Below are positions 1 through 9,030 of a DNA stretch of 64,000 nt, piece by piece; the first letter of the stretch is position 1, and each line of letters begins with the position of its first letter. The stretch lies in NCBI GenBank assembly GCA_036498265.1, contig DASYFT010000005.1, forward strand, positions 248,001 through 312,000, written 5' to 3'. Both the position numbers and the translations under genes were made by a program. Origin of the DNA: Palsa-744 sp036498265. GTDB taxonomy: Bacteria > Actinomycetota > Thermoleophilia > Solirubrobacterales > Solirubrobacteraceae. The notes below the pieces were generated by a model. That model was not told where the DNA came from. It worked only from the letters and a program-made list of their open reading frames with translations, and did no database searches.

Positions 1-1
1 C

Positions 2-529
2 GTCGGGTCCGGCGAAGTGGGCCTGTTCATAGCGACGCCCGGATCGGCCAACCTGCAGCCGCGCATCGAAGGCGCCGAAAAGGTGCTCAAAGCCAAGGGG
101 ATCACGATCCACACGGTCGCGACCGGCGCGGCGGTCGCGGGCGAGCAGTCGGCGATCGAAGCGTTCTACAAGAGCCACACGGGCGTCAAGGGCATGTACG
201 CGGTCGACGGCGGGAGCACCGAAAGCCTCGCGAAAGTCATGCAGAAACTCGGGCTCGTGGGCAAAGTCCACGCGGGCGGCTTCGACCTGACCGAACAGAC
301 GCAGAACCTCCTCAAAGCCGGCTTCATCGAATTCACGATCGACCAGCAGCCCTACTTGCAGGGGTTCATTCCGACGCTGCAGATGTTCCTCTACAAGGTC
401 TCGAACACGCAGACAGGACCGTTCGAAGCCAACACCGGGCTGAAGTTCGTGACCAAGGAAACCGTCGCACCGTACCTGACGAAGTCTCGCTTCGAGGGCA
501 CGACCGCGACGGCGGCCGTCGTCAAATAG
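2..529 (+). CDS. Sugar ABC transporter substrate-binding protein, C-terminal part (5' end outside window)
   Basis: The reading frame is open from base 2, so the gene enters from the left and its signal peptide is not visible. The visible 175 residues look like the second half of a type-1 periplasmic binding protein (ribose/xylose class): a GMYAVDGG strand-turn, alternating alpha/beta segments and a conserved TIDQQPYLQGF stretch near the hinge. It would capture a sugar outside the membrane for the permease and ATPase encoded directly downstream. The internal GTG at 17 is not a plausible start because the fold would be cut. Codons are strongly GAA/AAA-biased compared with the permease. The substrate cannot be told from the sequence. 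Confidence 0.85.
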   Translation, partial: VGSGEVGLFIATPGSANLQPRIEGAEKVLKAKGITIHTVATGAAVAGEQSAIEAFYKSHTGVKGMYAVDGGSTESLAKVMQKLGLVGKVHAGGFDLTEQTQNLLKAGFIEFTIDQQPYLQGFIPTLQMFLYKVSNTQTGPFEANTGLKFVTKETVAPYLTKSRFEGTTATAAVVK

Positions 530-550
530 GAGAGTCGGCCGGCGACGATC

Positions 551-1604
551 GTGGCGAGCGTGGCTGAGAAACCCGCCTCGCACGAGCCGGGCGGTCCCGG
601 CGGCTCGGCGCATCCGCGCCGGGCCATGCCGGCCTGGCGCCAGGTCGGCGCGCGGATCGTCGCCCTGCGCGAGGGCAGCATCATCGTGATCACGCTCGTC
701 GTCGCGATCTACTTCTCGGCGAACACGAGCACCTTCCTGACCGGCGAAAACTTCGAAACGCTGCTGCCGTACTTCGCCCCCTTCGCGATCCTGGCGGCGG
801 GCGAGGTGTTCGTGATGATCCTCGGCGAGATCGACCTGTCGATCGCGGGGATGTACCTGTTCGCTCCGATCCTGTTCTTCAAGCTGAACACGTCGGTCGG
901 GCTCCCGCTCGTGCCGTCGGTGATCGTGGCGCTACTGGCCTGTATGGCCGTGGGGGCGGTCAACGGCTTTTTCGTCTCGGTCGTGGGCCTCAACTCGTTC
1001 GTGGTCACGCTGGGCATGCTGTTCACGTTCGAGGGGCTGTCGCTGATCATCTCCAAAGGCACGCCGGTCGCCACCCCGGGTGGGCAGCCTCCGCTCCACA
1101 CGTTCGGGAAGGTGTTCGGCGGGGGGACGTACTCGGAGCTGATCTGGGCGGTGGCGATCGTCGTGATCCTGCAGGTGGTGCTGACGTTCACCCGCTGGGG
1201 GCTCTACACGGTGGCCATCGGGTCGAACAAGCTCGGCGCCGCGGAGGCCGGGGTGCGCGTGCACCTGGTGATGATCCGGAACTTCGTGCTCTGCAGCCTG
1301 ATGGGGGGTCTCGTGGGGATCTTCGAGGCGGTGCGCTCGGCGACCGTGCAGCCGAACCCTGCCGGCCCCAACGAAATCCTGTTCCTGGCCATTGCCGCCG
1401 CGGTGATCGGCGGCACGCTGCTGACGGGAGGCTCGGGCACCGTGGTCGGCGCGCTGATCGGGGCCCTGTTCCTGGGCATCCTCAAGGACGGCCTGATCCT
1501 CCAGGGCGTGCAGGCCAACTACCTGCTCTTCTACACGGGTCTCGCCGTGATCGTCGCGATGACCGCGAACGTGTTCGTGGGGCGGGTCAGAAGGGGGCAG
1601 ACAG

Positions 1605-1615
<11 letters not shown>
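551..1615 (+). CDS. Sugar ABC transporter permease (RbsC/AraH-like)
   Basis: A 354-residue integral membrane protein with a charged cytoplasmic N-terminus (about 45 residues) and roughly eight to ten hydrophobic helices, the normal size for the branched-chain/ribose permease family. The GSNKLGAAEAGVRV loop around residue 225 is the conserved ATPase-contact loop of RbsC-type permeases. It starts with GTG 21 nt after the binding protein stop and overlaps the next gene by 11 nt, so the three genes form one operon. It would form the transmembrane channel of a monosaccharide importer. Confidence 0.88.
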
Positions 1616-2549
<934 letters not shown>

Positions 2550-2573
2550 GCCGCGAGCGCAACGGCAACCGAG

Positions 2574-2601
2574 CTTGCAGCGCCTGCGCTGGGGGTAAAC
2601 T
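2574..2601 (+). promoter_or_regulatory. Candidate promoter for the L,D-transpeptidase gene
   Basis: A good -10 hexamer TAAACT (2596-2601) stands 42 nt before the ATG at 2644, with a TTGCA element at 2575-2579 in the -35 area (spacing about 16). It lies in the 94-nt gap after the transporter operon. The assignment rests on motif and position only. Confidence 0.4.
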
Positions 2602-2643
2602 GGGCTCGTCGGGATTCCGTCTTGGCGAAGTCATGAGGTTGAG

Positions 2644-3726
2644 ATGGCCACATCTTCCCTAGATCGTCTTGGCGCGTTCCCCCGCCGCCGCGTACTTCCG
2701 TTCCTTGCCGCGGGGGTGGCGATCGTGCTGCTGCTCGCCGCCCTGGGGGTCTACCTCTACGACCACTCGCGTCGCGACGTGATCTCCAATGGCGTGAAGG
2801 TCGACGGGATCGCGGTGGGCGGCCTGCACGAGGCCGCGGCCCGCAGGAAGGTCGCCGCGGCCCTCTCGAGCCGCTTCAGCCGGCCGGTGACGGTGCACTG
2901 GGGCAGCCATGCGTGGCAGCTCTCCGCGCGTGAAGCGGCGGTGCACGCCGACGTGTCCAGCATGGTCGCCCAGGCGGTGAGCGCCAGCCGCGAAGGATCG
3001 ATCCTCACACGCGCGACGCGGGGCCTGTTCGGCGGCAGCCTGAACCGCGACGTGCCGCTGGCTGTGAGCTACTCGCACCAGGCCGTGCGCTCGCTGGCGG
3101 CGAGGATCCGCAGCCAGCTCGACCGCCCGCCGCAGGATGCCACCGTGCAGCCGACGGCATCCAGCCTGAACCCGGTGCCCGGCCGCGTGGGGCTCGTCGT
3201 CTCCTACGGCGCCCTCGGCGCCGGCATCGAGCACGCGCTGATGGGCCCCGGCGCGAGCCGCAGCTTGGGCGTCCCGGTTCACAAGATCCAGCCCAAGGTG
3301 ACGACGGCGCATCTGGCCGCAAGCTATCCCGCCTACATCGTGATCGACCGCTCGAGCTTCAAACTCCGCTTCTTCAACCACCTGAAGCTCTCGAAAACCT
3401 ACGAAATAGCGGTCGGGATGGAAGGGCTCGAAACGCCGGCGGGCCTGCACCACATCGAATGGGAGCAGGTGAACCCACCTTGGTACGTGCCCAAAAAAGC
3501 GTGGGCCGGGGCGCTCGCCGGCACCGTGGTGCCACCGGGGCCGGGCGACCCGCTGAAGGCCCGGTTCATGTCCTTCGAAGGCGGCGCGGGGATCCACGGG
3601 ATCGACCCGAGCGAGTACTCGACGATCGGTCACGACGCCTCGCACGGCTGCGTGCGGATGCGGATCCCGGATGTGATCGACCTCTACAGCCACTCGCCGG
3701 TGGGCACACCCGTCTACATCATCTAG
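2644..3726 (+). CDS. L,D-transpeptidase (YkuD domain), membrane-anchored
   Basis: This enzyme forms 3-3 cross-links in peptidoglycan or attaches proteins to it, acting outside the membrane. The 360-residue protein has one N-terminal membrane helix (about residues 18-38), a middle region resembling a peptidoglycan-binding type-4 domain (about 45-215) and a C-terminal YkuD catalytic domain (about 235-360). The catalytic signature is complete: His318 in GIHGI and Cys336 in SHGCVRM. It is monocistronic. The last third is richer in GAA/AAA codons than the first, a trend shared with other exported proteins in this window. Confidence 0.92.
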   Translation: MATSSLDRLGAFPRRRVLPFLAAGVAIVLLLAALGVYLYDHSRRDVISNGVKVDGIAVGGLHEAAARRKVAAALSSRFSRPVTVHWGSHAWQLSAREAAVHADVSSMVAQAVSASREGSILTRATRGLFGGSLNRDVPLAVSYSHQAVRSLAARIRSQLDRPPQDATVQPTASSLNPVPGRVGLVVSYGALGAGIEHALMGPGASRSLGVPVHKIQPKVTTAHLAASYPAYIVIDRSSFKLRFFNHLKLSKTYEIAVGMEGLETPAGLHHIEWEQVNPPWYVPKKAWAGALAGTVVPPGPGDPLKARFMSFEGGAGIHGIDPSEYSTIGHDASHGCVRMRIPDVIDLYSHSPVGTPVYII

Positions 3727-3836
3727 CGCGACCGGCCTCCGTCCCCGTCAGCCGGCGGCGGGTCGCGGAGAGGAGACCCCTAGCGGGGTCCCGTCGTGTT
3801 CTGGTCTCGAGCCAACCGCCGCGGGTTGCCCGCGGA

Positions 3837-4007
3837 TCAGGCGTCCGGCGGACGTTTGGAGGAGAGCAGTTCCTCGTTCTGGCGGTGCTCGCCGCGGACC
3901 TGGATCGCGATGTAGACGACGAGGATGCCGACCACGATCCCCAGGCCGCCGAAGGTCGCGATCAGGCCGAGCGTCTTGCTGAGAGCTTCGTTGGTGGCGA
4001 GCAGCAC
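3837..4007 (-). CDS. Small single-pass membrane protein (56 aa)
   Basis: A short GTG-started reading frame. The product has an N-terminal amphipathic stretch, one clear membrane helix (about residues 13-36, rich in Gly/Ile/Val) and a charged C-terminus ending KRPPDA. The hydrophobic/charged layout is what a real small membrane protein shows, and no other gene uses this strand here. I do not recognise a family. It faces the L,D-transpeptidase gene (convergent, 110 nt apart). Confidence 0.55.
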   Translation of the reverse strand: MLLATNEALSKTLGLIATFGGLGIVVGILVVYIAIQVRGEHRQNEELLSSKRPPDA

Positions 4008-4095
4008 GCGGCGAACCCTAGCAACGCGATCCGCGTCGAGTGTCGTAGCCTAGGGCGAACGCCGGGCGTGCCAGCAAGGGTGCGGCCGGGCGCCT

Positions 4096-4185
4096 GGAGA
4101 GGTGCCGGAGCGGTTGAACGGGCGCGACTGGAAATCGCGTAACGGGGGTCAACCTCGTTCGAGGGTTCGAATCCCTCCCTCTCCG
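4096..4185 (+). tRNA. tRNA-Ser (GGA)
   Basis: A 90-nt class II tRNA. The acceptor arm GGAGAGG (4096-4102) pairs with CCTCTCC (4178-4184), with discriminator G at 4185. The anticodon loop CTGGAAA carries anticodon GGA, there is a long variable arm, and the T-arm has GGTTCGAATCC. The 3' CCA is not encoded. It reads UCC/UCU serine codons. Confidence 0.95.
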
Positions 4186-4214
4186 TGGTCGTCGCCCCGA
4201 GGCGGAAGCGATCC

Positions 4215-5312
4215 TCAGGCGCCGGACGTGGCCGACGCCCGCGCCTGCGCGAAGGTCACCAGGCGGCGGCTCTCCTCGCACCACAGCTTGAGCCGCACGG
4301 CGCTCAGAGCGGTCGTGAGGGTCAGCGTGGGCACGTCGTGGAAGATCTCGTTGTCGTCGTGCGCGCGCTGGAGGTTGTAGTTGGGGATGCGGGAGTTGAG
4401 GTGGTGGACGTGGTGCAGGCCGATGTTGCCGGAGAAGAACTGCAGCACCCGGGGCAGCTTCAGGTAGGAGCTGCCGCGCAGGGCGGCGTCGGCGTAGCTC
4501 CAGCTGCCGGCGTCCTCCCAGTAGGCGTCCTCGAACTGGTGCTGGACGTAGAACAGCCAGATGCCGGCGGCGCCGGCCAGCATGAGGGTGGGTGCCTGGA
4601 CGAGCAGGAAGTCGCTCCAGCCGAGGAACCAGCAGGCCGAGGCCACGAGCACCGCCAGGGCGATGTTCGTGCCGATCACGCTGCGGCGCATGCGCGGGCG
4701 CGCGCCGCGGGCGACGATCCGCGGGCCCACGAGCAGCGCTGCGATCGGCCCGATGCCGAACATCACGACCGGGTTGCGGAACAGGCGGTAGCCGAAGCGC
4801 GCCCTGGGGGTGAGCGCGGCGTACTCGCGAACCGTCAGCGTGCGGACGTCGCCCCCGCCGCGGCGGTCGAGGTCTCCCGAGGTCGCGTGGTGGATCGCAT
4901 GATCGTGCTTCCAGCGCAGGAACGGCGAGTAGACGAACAGGCCGAGGACCGTGCCGAGCCACGCGTTGGCGCGCCTGGATGGCAGGAACGAGCCGTGCGA
5001 GCAGTCGTGGAAGATGATGAAGGTGCGCACGAGGAACCCGGAGGTCGGAACGGCTATGGCGAGGACGAGCAGGTAAGAGACCTGGAGCGCCATCACCATG
5101 GCCGCCGACAGCGCCAGGTAGGGAACCACCGACGTCGCCAGATCTCGCAGGCTGCGACCGAGATGCGGCTGCGCGTATGGAAGCAGGTCCTCGCGCCTGA
5201 AAGCGGGCCTCGACACAGCCGGCCCAACTCCGTCGGAGCGGGTCTCGGGCTTCGCGTCTCGGGGCTGGTCGATGGCAGGGACTGCCGGGCGCGGCTGGGG
5301 GACCCGCTGCAT
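4215..5312 (-). CDS. Fatty acid desaturase family protein
   Basis: Membrane di-iron desaturase/hydroxylase. From the ATG at 5312 the protein is 365 residues, with three histidine boxes: HDCSH (102-106), HDHAIHH (136-142) and HHVHH (300-304). Hydrophobic segments lie at about 62-100, 183-200, 215-232 and 238-258. The frame stays open to 5387, but the 5312 start is preceded by GGAAAGG at good spacing, so I prefer it. It would desaturate acyl chains or a related lipid with O2 and electrons from a reductase not found nearby. It sits alone between two tRNA genes. Confidence 0.88.
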   Translation of the reverse strand: MQRVPQPRPAVPAIDQPRDAKPETRSDGVGPAVSRPAFRREDLLPYAQPHLGRSLRDLATSVVPYLALSAAMVMALQVSYLLVLAIAVPTSGFLVRTFIIFHDCSHGSFLPSRRANAWLGTVLGLFVYSPFLRWKHDHAIHHATSGDLDRRGGGDVRTLTVREYAALTPRARFGYRLFRNPVVMFGIGPIAALLVGPRIVARGARPRMRRSVIGTNIALAVLVASACWFLGWSDFLLVQAPTLMLAGAAGIWLFYVQHQFEDAYWEDAGSWSYADAALRGSSYLKLPRVLQFFSGNIGLHHVHHLNSRIPNYNLQRAHDDNEIFHDVPTLTLTTALSAVRLKLWCEESRRLVTFAQARASATSGA

Positions 5313-5432
5313 ATTGGTGCCTTTCCGGTGCCGGGTCACCGTGAGCGGTGCCCCGGACCCGTCGAAGATTTGGAGGGAGCATCGCATTCACGACGGCGGA
5401 GCACAACTGCCCACCGTTAGACTGGACGCCCT

Positions 5433-5506
<74 letters not shown>

Positions 5507-5669
5507 TACGCGGAAGGCCGGCTGATCAGGGTTTCTCTGTGCTTCTCCGAGCGGTGGGTGCACCCCTCGGCCGGGCGCCCGCGTGGCCGCCGCAAGCCGC
5601 GAAGGCGGTCCCGCCGAGGGTCCCGGCGTGTGGCCGAATGTTGGGTCTCGCGCCACAATTGGTGGCAAC

Positions 5670-6140
5670 GTGAACCTCGTCGCTCACATAGGCAACATCC
5701 CCGTCGAGGAGTGGCTGCCGTTCGTCGTGCCGGTCGTGGCGCTCTGCCTCTACGTGCGCCGCAACGAGCGTCGCCGGCGCGAGGCGGTCCGGCGGCTGCC
5801 CGGAGTGACGGAGCCGCGCGAGGACTCGACGGTCCACCAGGTGCTCGAGCGGTGGACGGCCTCGAGCTTCGAAGGAGTGTCGCCGGAGCACCTCCCGCTG
5901 CTCTATCCACCGGGGCCGGACGGCACCACGCCGGCCGAGCTCGCGACCCGGATCGGCTCTGACCCCGGCACGGTGACCCGGCAGCTCGAAGATCTCGCCG
6001 AGCTCGGCTACCTGGAGCTCGAGGGCTCCACGCCCGTGGGCGAGCAGCGGGCCGCGCTCACAGCGGAAGGCATGGACCTGGTCAACGTGACGGAGGACGC
6101 TCTGCTGGCGGCCGCACGGCGGGGTCAGGCTCACGGGTAG
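5670..6140 (+). CDS. Membrane-anchored winged-helix protein
   Basis: A 156-residue protein from GTG 5670. One membrane helix lies near the N-terminus (about residues 13-27), followed by a basic juxtamembrane stretch. The C-terminal half (about 85-150) reads as a MarR-like winged helix: TPAELATRIGSDPGTVTRQL is the helix-turn-helix, then an LGYLELEG wing and TAEGMDL. It may be a membrane-bound regulator or a protein-interaction winged helix. No ligand domain is visible. The frame is open upstream to 5583, but that extension is low-complexity and has no good ribosome site. Confidence 0.6.
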   Translation: MNLVAHIGNIPVEEWLPFVVPVVALCLYVRRNERRRREAVRRLPGVTEPREDSTVHQVLERWTASSFEGVSPEHLPLLYPPGPDGTTPAELATRIGSDPGTVTRQLEDLAELGYLELEGSTPVGEQRAALTAEGMDLVNVTEDALLAAARRGQAHG

Positions 6141-6161
6141 GCCGGCCGGCCCCCGCGTACG

Positions 6162-6503
6162 TCACCGGGGCCGGCCGTCGAGGACCAGCTCGGCGAGCGA
6201 GCGGGCGTGAGCCGCCGCCCGGTCGTCGCCACAGCCGGCCGAGATCGTCGCCCCGATCATCAGGATCCTCAGTTGGTGGGCGGCCTCGCGCGGGTCGCTC
6301 GCGCCGGCCTGCTCGGCGTAGCGCTCGAGCGTCTCGCTGTCCGGCGCGCTCCGATCGATGCCGTCGCCGATCGTCCGGAGCGTCCGGCTGCAGTCGAAGT
6401 CGCGACTGTGGAACCACTCGTCGAGCACGTCGAAGAGTGCGAGCGCGCGCGGCTGCCGTCGGTCCGCCAGCCGCTCCACCTCTTCCTGCAGCAAGCTCGT
6501 CAA
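6162..6503 (-). pseudogene. TetR-family C-terminal domain lacking the DNA-binding domain
   Basis: The 113-residue product aligns along its whole length with the C-terminal ligand-binding half of the neighbouring TetR regulator at 6618-7235. Shared features include FD-LxxWF-xxDF, LERYAxQAGAxxP, LMIGAxxSA and AELLxxG. The helix-turn-helix is absent, and only 114 nt separate the two genes, too little to encode one. The start is TTG at 6503. It is either a decaying half of a tandem duplication or a retained ligand/dimerisation domain that modulates its neighbour. The frame is intact, which leaves function open. Confidence 0.6.
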
Positions 6504-6617
6504 GAGACCTCGCTCGGCGGGACGGCTCCTACCGGTCGCTGCGCACGGCGCGGATGCACCGCGTCAGGGTAGAGCCGATCCCCACGACGGGGAATCGGCC
6601 GTTTGGAGGATCTCGGC

Positions 6618-7235
6618 TCAGCCGCCGCGGGCGATCAACAGCTCGGCGACGCCGCGGGCCTGCCGCGCGGCGCCCACCTCGCCGCGAGACGCGGAGACGA
6701 TCGCACCCATCATCAGCATCTGCAGCTGACCCCCGAGATCGGCGGGGTTCGCCGCTCCGGCCTGGCGGGCGTAGCGCTCGAGGATGCCTCGCACCACGTC
6801 CAGATGGCGGATCGCCGCCCGGCGGACGACGTGGTCGCTTCCGTCGCTCGTCTCGAGCATCGTGTTGATGAACGGACAGCCCTCGAAGTCCGGGCGCCGG
6901 AACCACTGCTCGAGGAGGTCGAAGACGACGAGCGCTCGCTCCCGCTCGTCCCGGGCCCGGCGCTCGGTCTCGGCCTGCAGCCAGTCGAGCGTCCAGCGCC
7001 TTTCGCGCAGCTCGAGGAACGCGCAGACGAGATCCTGCTTGGAGGCGAAGTGGTGGTAGAGGGTGGCCTTGGCCACGGGCGCCTCGGCGATGATGCGGTC
7101 GATCCCCACCGCATGGACCCCGTGGCGGGAGAACAGGGCGTATGCCGCCTCGAGGATTCGCGTGCGCGCGTTCTCGCGAGCCCCCTCCCCAGCGCGGCCG
7201 TGACGCCACCGCGGCGCGCTTGTCTCCACCGGCAT
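6618..7235 (-). CDS. TetR/AcrR family transcriptional regulator
   Basis: A 205-residue regulator. The N-terminal helix-turn-helix spans about residues 22-70 (TRILEAAYALFSRHGV, then ATLYHHFASKQDL), followed by a helical ligand domain with FLEL and FINTML motifs typical of AcrR-like repressors of stress or efflux genes. The ATG at 7235 lies 6 nt after a -10 (TAACGT), so the mRNA is probably leaderless. A near-palindrome sits in its promoter spacer, suggesting autorepression. It is divergent from the LuxR-type gene at 7287, and no efflux pump is adjacent. Confidence 0.88.
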   Translation of the reverse strand: MPVETSAPRWRHGRAGEGARENARTRILEAAYALFSRHGVHAVGIDRIIAEAPVAKATLYHHFASKQDLVCAFLELRERRWTLDWLQAETERRARDERERALVVFDLLEQWFRRPDFEGCPFINTMLETSDGSDHVVRRAAIRHLDVVRGILERYARQAGAANPADLGGQLQMLMMGAIVSASRGEVGAARQARGVAELLIARGG

Positions 7236-7241
7236 GTGTCC

Positions 7242-7270
7242 ACGTTACCTAGACAGATTTGTATAGTCAA
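7242..7270 (-). promoter_or_regulatory. TetR promoter with operator-like inverted repeat in the spacer
   Basis: On the minus strand, TTGACT (7265-7270) and TAACGT (7242-7247) are exactly 17 bp apart, and the TetR ATG follows 6 nt later. The 16-bp imperfect palindrome TAGACA-GATT-TGTATA (7250-7265) lies between them. On the plus strand a -10 TATAGT (7262-7267), 19 nt before the LuxR gene ATG, overlaps the same element. One bound dimer could shut both promoters. Confidence 0.6.
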
Positions 7271-7286
7271 CGGCAGACAGACACGT

Positions 7287-8084
7287 ATGTCTACAATCCG
7301 CCAGCCACCTCCAGACCGAGACGAGCACGGCCACGACGGCGGCGGGCGGACGACGGCCGAGTCGCTCCGTCCCCACGGCGGCGACGCGGGGGCGGCGATC
7401 CTGCTCGCCGTCTCACACGCACTGACCGCGTGGGAGGGCTTCGATCGCTCCACCGAACGCCTGCTCGGCGAGCTCGCCGGCGCCCTCGGCCTGGCGGCCG
7501 GGGTCCTGTGGCTGCCTGCCGGCGAGGCGCTCGTGGTCACGAGCGCCTGGGGAGAGACGGAGGGCGACCGCGCCCACCTCGAGCGCACCCTGCGTCCCCT
7601 GCGCGTGGCGCCGGGCGAATGTCTCTGCGGTGCGGCGTGGGAGCGCCGGGAGCCGATCCACCGCGCGTTGGCGAGCGCCCAGCGGCCGTCCGGGTCGCTG
7701 CGGGGCCAAACGAGCGAGCTGTGCGCCCACGTGGCCGTGCCCGTGAGCGCCGGAGAGGAGGTTCTCGCGGTCGTGGAGCTCTATGCCGCGGCGCATGCCG
7801 AGCTGAGCGCACACCTGATCGAGGTGCTCGGCGCCGCCGGGCACCTGCTGGGGACCGTCTTCACCCGCCGCCGGGGCGAGCTGAGGCTCTCCCCGCTGAC
7901 CGCGCGAGAGCTGGAGGTCATCACGCTTGCGGCCGATGGCCTCACGGGCCGCATGATCGCGGAGCTGCTCGAGATCAGCCCGGCGACCGTGAAGACACAC
8001 TTCGAGCACATCTTCCGCAAGCTCGGCGTGGGCGACCGCACCTCCGCCGTGGCGTACGCGCTCCGCGGCGGGCTGATCGCCTAG
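7287..8084 (+). CDS. GAF-like domain LuxR-family transcriptional regulator
   Basis: A 265-residue protein from ATG 7287. Residues about 35-185 read as a GAF-type sensor (alternating strands, CLCGAAW, ELCAHVAVPV, VVELYA). Residues about 198-260 form a LuxR helix-turn-helix (LTARELEVITLAADGLTGRMIAEL, VKTHFEHIFRKLGV). There is no receiver domain, so it probably responds to a small molecule or redox signal directly. The open frame extends back to 6603, but that part is antisense to the TetR gene and is discarded. It shares a divergent control region with TetR. Confidence 0.85.
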   Translation: MSTIRQPPPDRDEHGHDGGGRTTAESLRPHGGDAGAAILLAVSHALTAWEGFDRSTERLLGELAGALGLAAGVLWLPAGEALVVTSAWGETEGDRAHLERTLRPLRVAPGECLCGAAWERREPIHRALASAQRPSGSLRGQTSELCAHVAVPVSAGEEVLAVVELYAAAHAELSAHLIEVLGAAGHLLGTVFTRRRGELRLSPLTARELEVITLAADGLTGRMIAELLEISPATVKTHFEHIFRKLGVGDRTSAVAYALRGGLIA

Positions 8085-8134
8085 CGGAGGCGTGCGAGGC
8101 GCACGCGGGAGGGCCTTCCGAGACCTGAATGCCC

Positions 8135-8165
8135 CTGACATTCCGTGGCCCATCCGTGGTAGGGT
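8135..8165 (+). promoter_or_regulatory. Weak promoter candidate and long leader of the secreted-protein gene
   Basis: CTGACA (8135-8140) and TAGGGT (8160-8165) are separated by 19 bp, longer than ideal. They would give a leader of about 130 nt before the ATG at 8305. The leader holds a perfect hairpin GCGGGC-TCCT-GCCCGC (8201-8216). The 220-nt gap 8085-8304 contains no gene that I can support. Confidence 0.3.
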
Positions 8166-8304
8166 ACGGCGCTACGTCCTCCGGGATCGGTCGGGGGGGA
8201 GCGGGCTCCTGCCCGCAAGGTCGATGGGAAACGGCCGCGTGGGTCTTCAAGCGATCTCCTGCGCAGGCACCTCACAGACGAGGCGAAAGGGTGGACAAGG
8301 AGAC

Positions 8305-8961
8305 ATGAGGAAACTCAGGACGGTACTCGGAGTCGCCGTCGTGCTGAGCGCGCTGGGTATCAGCGCGGCTTCGGCATCGGCGAGCGAATTCGAAGCCACC
8401 GGTGGTACGGACGTCGTCAAAGGCGTCGGCGTGATCAAGCAGGAAGAATTCAAAACCTGGCCGATGACGATCGCCTGTACCAAAGCGGTGAGCAAAGGCT
8501 CGGTGCCCGGCGGCAAATTCAAAACCTACTCGGAGGAAGTGAAGTTCAGCACCTGTAACACGTTCGGCGGCAAGGTCGTCGTCAACGTGACGCCCGAGCA
8601 GGTGGAATACAGCGCCGAAGGAACAGAGACACTGCTGAACACGATCACGCTCACCCCGGCAGGGCTGGCATGCAAATACGAAATCCCGCCGCAGTCGGCG
8701 CTCCTTCCGGGAGCGCTCACCTTCGGTGACGAAACCAACTTCAGCAACCCGACGAAATTCCCCAATGGTCAGCTGAAGCTGGAGCTCTTCACCAAAGCGA
8801 AGGAAGTCCACTACACGGCCACAGGTTGGCCGTGCACCGGGCCCAAAGAAAACACCGAATTCAAAGCAGCCAAAGAAACGACCGAAGAAGGCGAACAGGG
8901 AACGTTGACGGCAGGCATCAGAGACGAAAACTCGGGCGGCAACCTCACCTGGATCAAATAG
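8305..8961 (+). CDS. Secreted protein of unknown function (218 aa)
   Basis: The ATG at 8305 is chosen because AAGGAGA precedes it at ideal spacing and it opens a textbook signal peptide (MRKLRT, hydrophobic core, cleavage near ASASA-SE). The frame upstream to 8092 lacks coding character. The mature part is about 190 residues, hydrophilic and beta-rich-looking, with cysteines in IACTK, FSTCNTF, LACKYE and WPCTG that could form two disulfides. Codon use is extreme for GAA and AAA. It resembles in layout the protein at 24118-24948 (signal peptide, spaced C-K motifs, strands ending in charged turns). No known family is recognised. Confidence 0.75.
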   Translation: MRKLRTVLGVAVVLSALGISAASASASEFEATGGTDVVKGVGVIKQEEFKTWPMTIACTKAVSKGSVPGGKFKTYSEEVKFSTCNTFGGKVVVNVTPEQVEYSAEGTETLLNTITLTPAGLACKYEIPPQSALLPGALTFGDETNFSNPTKFPNGQLKLELFTKAKEVHYTATGWPCTGPKENTEFKAAKETTEEGEQGTLTAGIRDENSGGNLTWIK

Positions 8962-8985
8962 CCACCTAGCCTCGCCAAACCTGGG

Positions 8986-9018
8986 GAACGGGCGCCATCT
9001 GGCGCCCGTTCTCTTTTG
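8986..9018 (+). terminator. Rho-independent terminator
   Basis: A perfect 11-bp stem GAACGGGCGCC/GGCGCCCGTTC (8986-8996 with 9001-9011), loop ATCT, followed by TCTTTTG. It lies 24 nt after the secreted-protein stop and just before the convergent gene ending at 9031. This is the clearest intrinsic terminator in the window. Confidence 0.92.
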
Positions 9019-9030
9019 TGGGAGGGAATC

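Noticed and set aside
6603..7286. Upstream extension of the LuxR-type regulator (an open frame starting at 6603)
   Set aside because: It lies antisense to the TetR gene; the real start is ATG 7287 after a TATAGT -10.
8170..8304. Possible riboswitch in the leader of the 8305 gene
   Set aside because: I compared it by eye with c-di-GMP and c-di-AMP motifs and found no match; only one simple hairpin is clear.
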